From Parabacteroides timonensis (GTDB taxonomy: Bacteria > Bacteroidota > Bacteroidia > Bacteroidales > Tannerellaceae), in the NCBI RefSeq assembly GCF_900128505.1, contig NZ_LT669940.1:1026883-1090882 (forward strand): a stretch of DNA of 64,000 bases. The letters are read 5' to 3'. Positions 60,283 through 64,000 of the stretch are shown piece by piece. Both the position numbers and the translations under genes were made by a program. Numbering within the stretch: the first letter of the stretch is position 1; each line of letters begins with the position of its first letter. Below the pieces are notes generated by a model that worked only from the letters and a program-made list of their open reading frames with translations, did not search any database and had not been told where the DNA came from.

Positions 60283-62577
60283 TTACTTTTTAAATGCAGC
60301 AGGTAAATTGAGTACATTGTTAACTTTGCGTGTCGAAGGACTGATATCGACTATCACGTCGCCACGTGGATCGCGTGACGAGGCAGCTACGACAAACTTA
60401 TATCTACCGCCATCGGTTACCCAGGCACTGGTCTGCTCATCGAACGAAGCCAGGTCGTCTGTATGGACAGCGAGTGTTATTACCTGACTTTCTCCGGGTT
60501 GTAACATCTTGGTTTTACCGAATGCTTTGAGCTCGTGAACAGGTTTGTCCAATTTCCCGGCGGGGGCCTCTACATAGAGTTGAACCGCTTCTTTTCCGGC
60601 AACTTTCCCTGTGTTCTTTACCGTTACTTCAACGATTACTTTTCCATTGTCCTGTTTCACCGAAGGCTTACCATATTCAAAAGTCGTGTAGCTCAAGCCA
60701 TAGCCGAAAGGATAGCTCACCTGCAGGTTCCGGGTGTCGAACCAGCGGTAACCGACATAGATACCTTCGTCGTAGATGGTATAGTCTACATTTTTGGTTT
60801 CGTGGGTTAGTCCCGTCTTAACCGACCAGCGGCGGTCGATCTTCTGGTCGATCGGGAAATTCAACGAGCTCCAGTGGTCACTCAAAGTTACCGGGAAGGT
60901 CATAGGAAGCTTACCGGAAGGATTGGCGTTGCCGGTAAGGATATCGGCAACGGAGTTTCCACCTTCCTGTCCGGCCTGCCATGACAGCAGGATCGCGTCG
61001 GGCATCTCTTTCCAGCTTTGAGTCTCGATCACACCGCCAACATTGAGTACGACAACGACCTTCTTATTGGCCTCGTGGAAGATACGGGTAACGTTTTTCA
61101 CTAATTCCCGTTCAGTGTCTGACAAGAAGAAGTCGGAAGAAACACGATCGATATATTCGCCGGAGATACGGCCGAACGTGATGATAGCCATGTCATTGTT
61201 CTTTGCGGCATACTTGATGATAGCTGTATCCATCGGCATCTCGTTGATACGCATTTGTTCCCCTTGCTCTTGAGGTCTGTTGTAAGCCTGATAGATCGCT
61301 TTGATATTATCGTCGACAACGATCTGTTGATTTTTCAATCCGTCCAGCAGCGACACTACATAAGGACGGTGGATATCGCCCGAACCCGTACCGCCCGAGA
61401 AAAAATTATAAGAAACACCACCGAACAATGCAATGTTCTTATCTTTCGGAGACAAGGGAAGAGCCTGCTTTTCATTCTTCAAAAGAACCATACCTTCGGT
61501 GGCCGACTGCCGGGTAACGGTGGCATGAGCTTTCATGTCGGGATTATTGGAATATTTATAACCTTTGAAACGGGGAGTTCTGACCACCAACTCCAGGATG
61601 CGCCTGACATTGCGGTCGACTACGGCTTCATCGAGCGTACCGTTTTTTACTCCTTTTATGATGTGGGCAGCCTGTTCTTTTGTGCCCGGTTCGATCATAT
61701 CGTTTCCGGCAATCATCTGGGCTGCTCCGTCGGCTCCTCCCCACCAGTCGGTCATCACCGTACCTTTATATCCCCATTCGTCACGAAGTATAGTTGTGAT
61801 CAACTCCGGGCTTTCCGAAGCATATACATCGTTGATACGATTATACGAACTCATGATGGTCCAGGGCTGGCTCTCCTTGACTACGATCTCGAAGGCTTTC
61901 AGATAGATCTCACGCAGTGCCCGGGACGAGACGATAGCGTTGTTATTCATACGGTTGGTCTCCTGGTTATTGACAGCAAAGTGTTTTACAGAAGTTCCTA
62001 TGTCGTTGCTTTGTACTCCGTCTACATAGGCTACAGCCATCTTTCCCGCCAGCAGTGGATCTTCACTGAAATATTCGAAGTTACGACCGCACAACGGATG
62101 GCGATGAATGTTGATGGCAGGAGCCAACAGCACATCTACTCCGTATTCCTTCGCTTCGTTGCCGATCACTTCCCCTACATTCCTGACCAGGTCGACATCC
62201 CAGGTTGAAGACAGTAAAGTCTCGATAGGGAAGTGGGTACAGAAATAATTTTCCTCCCCTTCGACCGGCAAAATGCCACAACCGGCAGGTCCGTCCGAAA
62301 GAACCACACAAGGGATTCCGACACGGGGAACCGGGTTAATGCGTCCGGCAGCACCGGGAACAACTTTCCAGGACTCTTTAATATGAGGTGCCGCATTTTC
62401 ATCCTGATGATACATGCGGGCTCCGACGATCAGGTCTGCTTTCTCTTCGATGGTCATCGCTTTGATAACCGCGTCGATATTGTTTACTTTCAATTTGGGA
62501 ACCTTGGCACTAACGGAAACAGAAGCAACCATAGCTGCCGCCGCAAAGCCTATTAGTTTCATTTTTATTTTCGTCAT
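60283..62577 (-). CDS. GH3 beta-glucosidase-type glycoside hydrolase, secreted
   Basis: 764 residues. Signal peptide ending VSVSAK (residue 25). The GH3 TIM barrel has VLSDGPAG, GRNFEYFSEDP, the substrate-binding KHFAVNNQE (Lys198-His199) and nucleophile Asp277 in VMTDWWGG. The (alpha/beta)6 sandwich (AIITFGRISGEYIDR, VVVLNVGGVIE) and a C-terminal fibronectin-III-like domain (VEVTVKNTGKVAGKEAVQLYV) follow. Likely removes beta-linked glucose or a related sugar from oligosaccharides in the periplasm. It ends the minus-strand operon that includes the metallo-beta-lactamase-fold gene 48 bp upstream. Confidence 0.94.
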   Translation of the reverse strand: MTKIKMKLIGFAAAAMVASVSVSAKVPKLKVNNIDAVIKAMTIEEKADLIVGARMYHQDENAAPHIKESWKVVPGAAGRINPVPRVGIPCVVLSDGPAGCGILPVEGEENYFCTHFPIETLLSSTWDVDLVRNVGEVIGNEAKEYGVDVLLAPAINIHRHPLCGRNFEYFSEDPLLAGKMAVAYVDGVQSNDIGTSVKHFAVNNQETNRMNNNAIVSSRALREIYLKAFEIVVKESQPWTIMSSYNRINDVYASESPELITTILRDEWGYKGTVMTDWWGGADGAAQMIAGNDMIEPGTKEQAAHIIKGVKNGTLDEAVVDRNVRRILELVVRTPRFKGYKYSNNPDMKAHATVTRQSATEGMVLLKNEKQALPLSPKDKNIALFGGVSYNFFSGGTGSGDIHRPYVVSLLDGLKNQQIVVDDNIKAIYQAYNRPQEQGEQMRINEMPMDTAIIKYAAKNNDMAIITFGRISGEYIDRVSSDFFLSDTERELVKNVTRIFHEANKKVVVVLNVGGVIETQSWKEMPDAILLSWQAGQEGGNSVADILTGNANPSGKLPMTFPVTLSDHWSSLNFPIDQKIDRRWSVKTGLTHETKNVDYTIYDEGIYVGYRWFDTRNLQVSYPFGYGLSYTTFEYGKPSVKQDNGKVIVEVTVKNTGKVAGKEAVQLYVEAPAGKLDKPVHELKAFGKTKMLQPGESQVITLAVHTDDLASFDEQTSAWVTDGGRYKFVVAASSRDPRGDVIVDISPSTRKVNNVLNLPAAFKK

Positions 62578-62625
62578 ACGATATAGTTATGATTATTTTT
62601 ATCTCTGATTGATCATTCTCTCTTG

Positions 62626-63666
62626 TCACTGGCATTGAAACCATTCGCCCCAACCCATGACCAGATAATCTTTGCTGATCTGTTCCATTTTCTGGAAGGT
62701 CAGCCAAAAAGCTTCCCGATGGTCGATCGTATGTCCCATCTCATTCTCATGTCCGGTAACGACCAATCTGGGATTGAATCCGTCGACCAGATCGCTCATC
62801 CGATGCGTCCAGCAGTTTACGATCAATGCATCCGGTTGAGGAATATCCTTTTTAATGTTGACAATCCATTCCATATCCTCCTTATTATATTGATCCCCGA
62901 TATGGGCGACCGTCTTCTTTTCATCCGTCGTTACCACATAAATATTATTCATCAACTCATCCTGGTAGCCGGGGAATATTTTCACCCGGATATTTTTGTT
63001 TTTATCCAGTTTCATCTTCTTATCGATCATTTTGTCGGAACGTTCATGTTGTATACCCTTCTTATCCGGTAATATATTTGTCGGTGCGACAACCGGTTTT
63101 CCTGCTTTCAGGAACATTTCGACGACTACCGGGTCGACATGATCGCCATGATTATGAGTAAGGAACAAAACATCGCAATGGTCGACAATTTGTTGAATCA
63201 ATGCGTCAGAGATCAGATTCTTTCCTTTGCAGGCTCCCCTGACAACATCAAATGCCAGGGTGACCGAACCGGTACGGGCAACAAAGCCGTCATTATAGAT
63301 TTTATAAACTTTCATCCCTTGCTTTACCGGATTGGAAAGATCTGCAATGACCTTATTAACCCGTGAAGCGATGAAGCCATAGAGTGGTTCGCTATCGTCA
63401 TATCTGGTCTCATGAAGCATGGCATCCAGATTATAAAGAGCCAGTTTCCTGATCATCGGGGCACCCGGCACCGGAGGATTTTCCGTTAATGCCTGATCGA
63501 TCAGGCCGAACATCCGGAAAGCCTGTTTGTTCAGATATACTTCCGAATTACCCCAAAAGGCACTCTTTTCTATGACGTTCTTTTCCTGAGCGTTCAGACC
63601 TTCGGGGATTAATAGAGAGGCACAGAAACCTCCCATGCATAATAGTGTACAGAATATCTTTTTCAT
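62626..63666 (-). CDS. Secreted metallo-beta-lactamase-fold hydrolase (UlaG-like)
   Basis: 346 residues with signal peptide (MKKIFCTLLCMGGFCASLLI, cleavage near LNAQ). The metal-binding motif H-x-H-x-D-H appears as THNHGDHVD; further fold elements are KIFPGYQDE, TVAHIGDQYN and VTGHENEMGH. The distribution resembles the UlaG-type lactonase/phosphodiesterase branch. Acting next to GH3 and another secreted protein gene, a sugar lactone or phosphodiester is a plausible substrate. Start ATG at 63666, 26 bp after the stop of the truncated upstream gene. Confidence 0.88.
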   Translation of the reverse strand: MKKIFCTLLCMGGFCASLLIPEGLNAQEKNVIEKSAFWGNSEVYLNKQAFRMFGLIDQALTENPPVPGAPMIRKLALYNLDAMLHETRYDDSEPLYGFIASRVNKVIADLSNPVKQGMKVYKIYNDGFVARTGSVTLAFDVVRGACKGKNLISDALIQQIVDHCDVLFLTHNHGDHVDPVVVEMFLKAGKPVVAPTNILPDKKGIQHERSDKMIDKKMKLDKNKNIRVKIFPGYQDELMNNIYVVTTDEKKTVAHIGDQYNKEDMEWIVNIKKDIPQPDALIVNCWTHRMSDLVDGFNPRLVVTGHENEMGHTIDHREAFWLTFQKMEQISKDYLVMGWGEWFQCQ

Positions 63667-63692
63667 ATCGTAATTAGTTATTAAGTAAAACG

Positions 63693-64000
63693 TTATTCTT
63701 GCTTGTGACTGAGTGTATCGGATTTTGTCAATACAGCAAACCTGCCGATCCCTACCGACATATCCGACTGCGATTGATTGAGGCAGCGTATATAACGGAT
63801 GCGTGGCTCATGGATAGGAATAGTATCCATCCGGTCTGCCCCTGCTTTCAGGAATGTGAACCACACCTTACCATCGATAGACCCCTGGAAAGCACGTCCT
63901 TTGGATTTACTTTTACGTAAATCATAGACCAATGCAACAGGTTGCTTGCTTTTCTCTACCCGGAAGCCGAAGTATTCCCCGGGAGCTATTGTCACCAATG
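63693..64000 (-). CDS. C-terminal fragment of a secreted protein, possibly glycosidase-associated beta-sandwich
   Basis: The last 102 codons of a gene that enters from the right edge; no start lies inside the window. The residues (PGEYFGFRVEKSKQPVALVY, SIDGKVWFTF, EPRIRYIRCLNQS) look like a discoidin/F5-8-type-C beta-sandwich of the kind found at the ends of GH20 or GH84 hexosaminidases and other secreted glycosidases. That assignment is tentative. It is the first visible gene of the operon with the metallo-beta-lactamase-fold and GH3 genes. Confidence 0.6.
   Translation of the reverse strand, partial: LVTIAPGEYFGFRVEKSKQPVALVYDLRKSKSKGRAFQGSIDGKVWFTFLKAGADRMDTIPIHEPRIRYIRCLNQSQSDMSVGIGRFAVLTKSDTLSHKQE

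Noticed and set aside
61255..62208. A 317-codon plus-strand open frame inside the GH3 gene
   Set aside because: Antisense shadow of a gene with all GH3 motifs; no family resemblance.

Overview
The window looks like a chromosomal segment of a gut Bacteroidales bacterium, most likely Parabacteroides or a close relative. This rests on four SusC/SusD-type outer-membrane systems or fragments, TonB-dependent receptors, an ECF sigma/FecR pair, lipoprotein-rich operons, and promoters that fit the Bacteroidetes pattern (TTG, about 19 bp, TAnnTTTG). The genus is an inference; no rRNA gene is present to fix it. No insertion sequence, prophage or CRISPR array was seen.

Layout. 1-6.3 kb: tail of a glycan utilisation locus (truncated SusC, SusD, Ser-type sulfatase). 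6.4-12.6 kb: housekeeping block with tRNA-Ala(GGC), a DUF4286 protein, RuvC, ferritin, a glutamate dehydrogenase and a large receiver-receiver-ATP-grasp protein. 12.7-24.9 kb: a minus-strand phosphoester-oriented SusCD locus (STN-SusC, SusD, LamG-endonuclease/phosphatase, two metallophosphoesterases, one ENPP-like phosphodiesterase) headed by fecR and a divergent ECF sigma gene. 24.9-33.4 kb: a MurU-like nucleotidyltransferase with an AmgK-RapZ(C) fusion kinase, a large secreted protein behind an evenly spaced operator-like array, a lipoprotein, a CCA-adding-type nucleotidyltransferase and an XRE regulator.

33.9-48.9 kb is the most unusual part. A SusCD pair is followed by a cytoplasmic Gfo/Idh/MocA oxidoreductase and a GH2 beta-galactosidase, then a membrane tetraheme cytochrome fused to a SUMF1-fold domain that lacks the catalytic cysteines, then a tightly packed operon of a Tat-exported Gfo/Idh/MocA lipoprotein, a Tat-exported xylose-isomerase-fold lipoprotein, a RIC/hemerythrin-like protein without its metal ligands, and a LuxR-type regulator. 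I read it as a candidate periplasmic sugar-oxidation system wired to the quinone pool.

49.0-58.0 kb: two paralogous TonB-dependent receptors, a 6 x 42 bp hairpin-repeat array, an AmpG/RhtX-like MFS carrier, a nested inverted-repeat element, HemN and protoporphyrinogen oxidase: a probable porphyrin-precursor or iron acquisition and conversion locus. 58.0-64.0 kb: a DUF2007 membrane protein, a small membrane protein, a second glutamate dehydrogenase, and a minus-strand operon with GH3 beta-glucosidase, a metallo-beta-lactamase-fold hydrolase and the tail of a further secreted protein.
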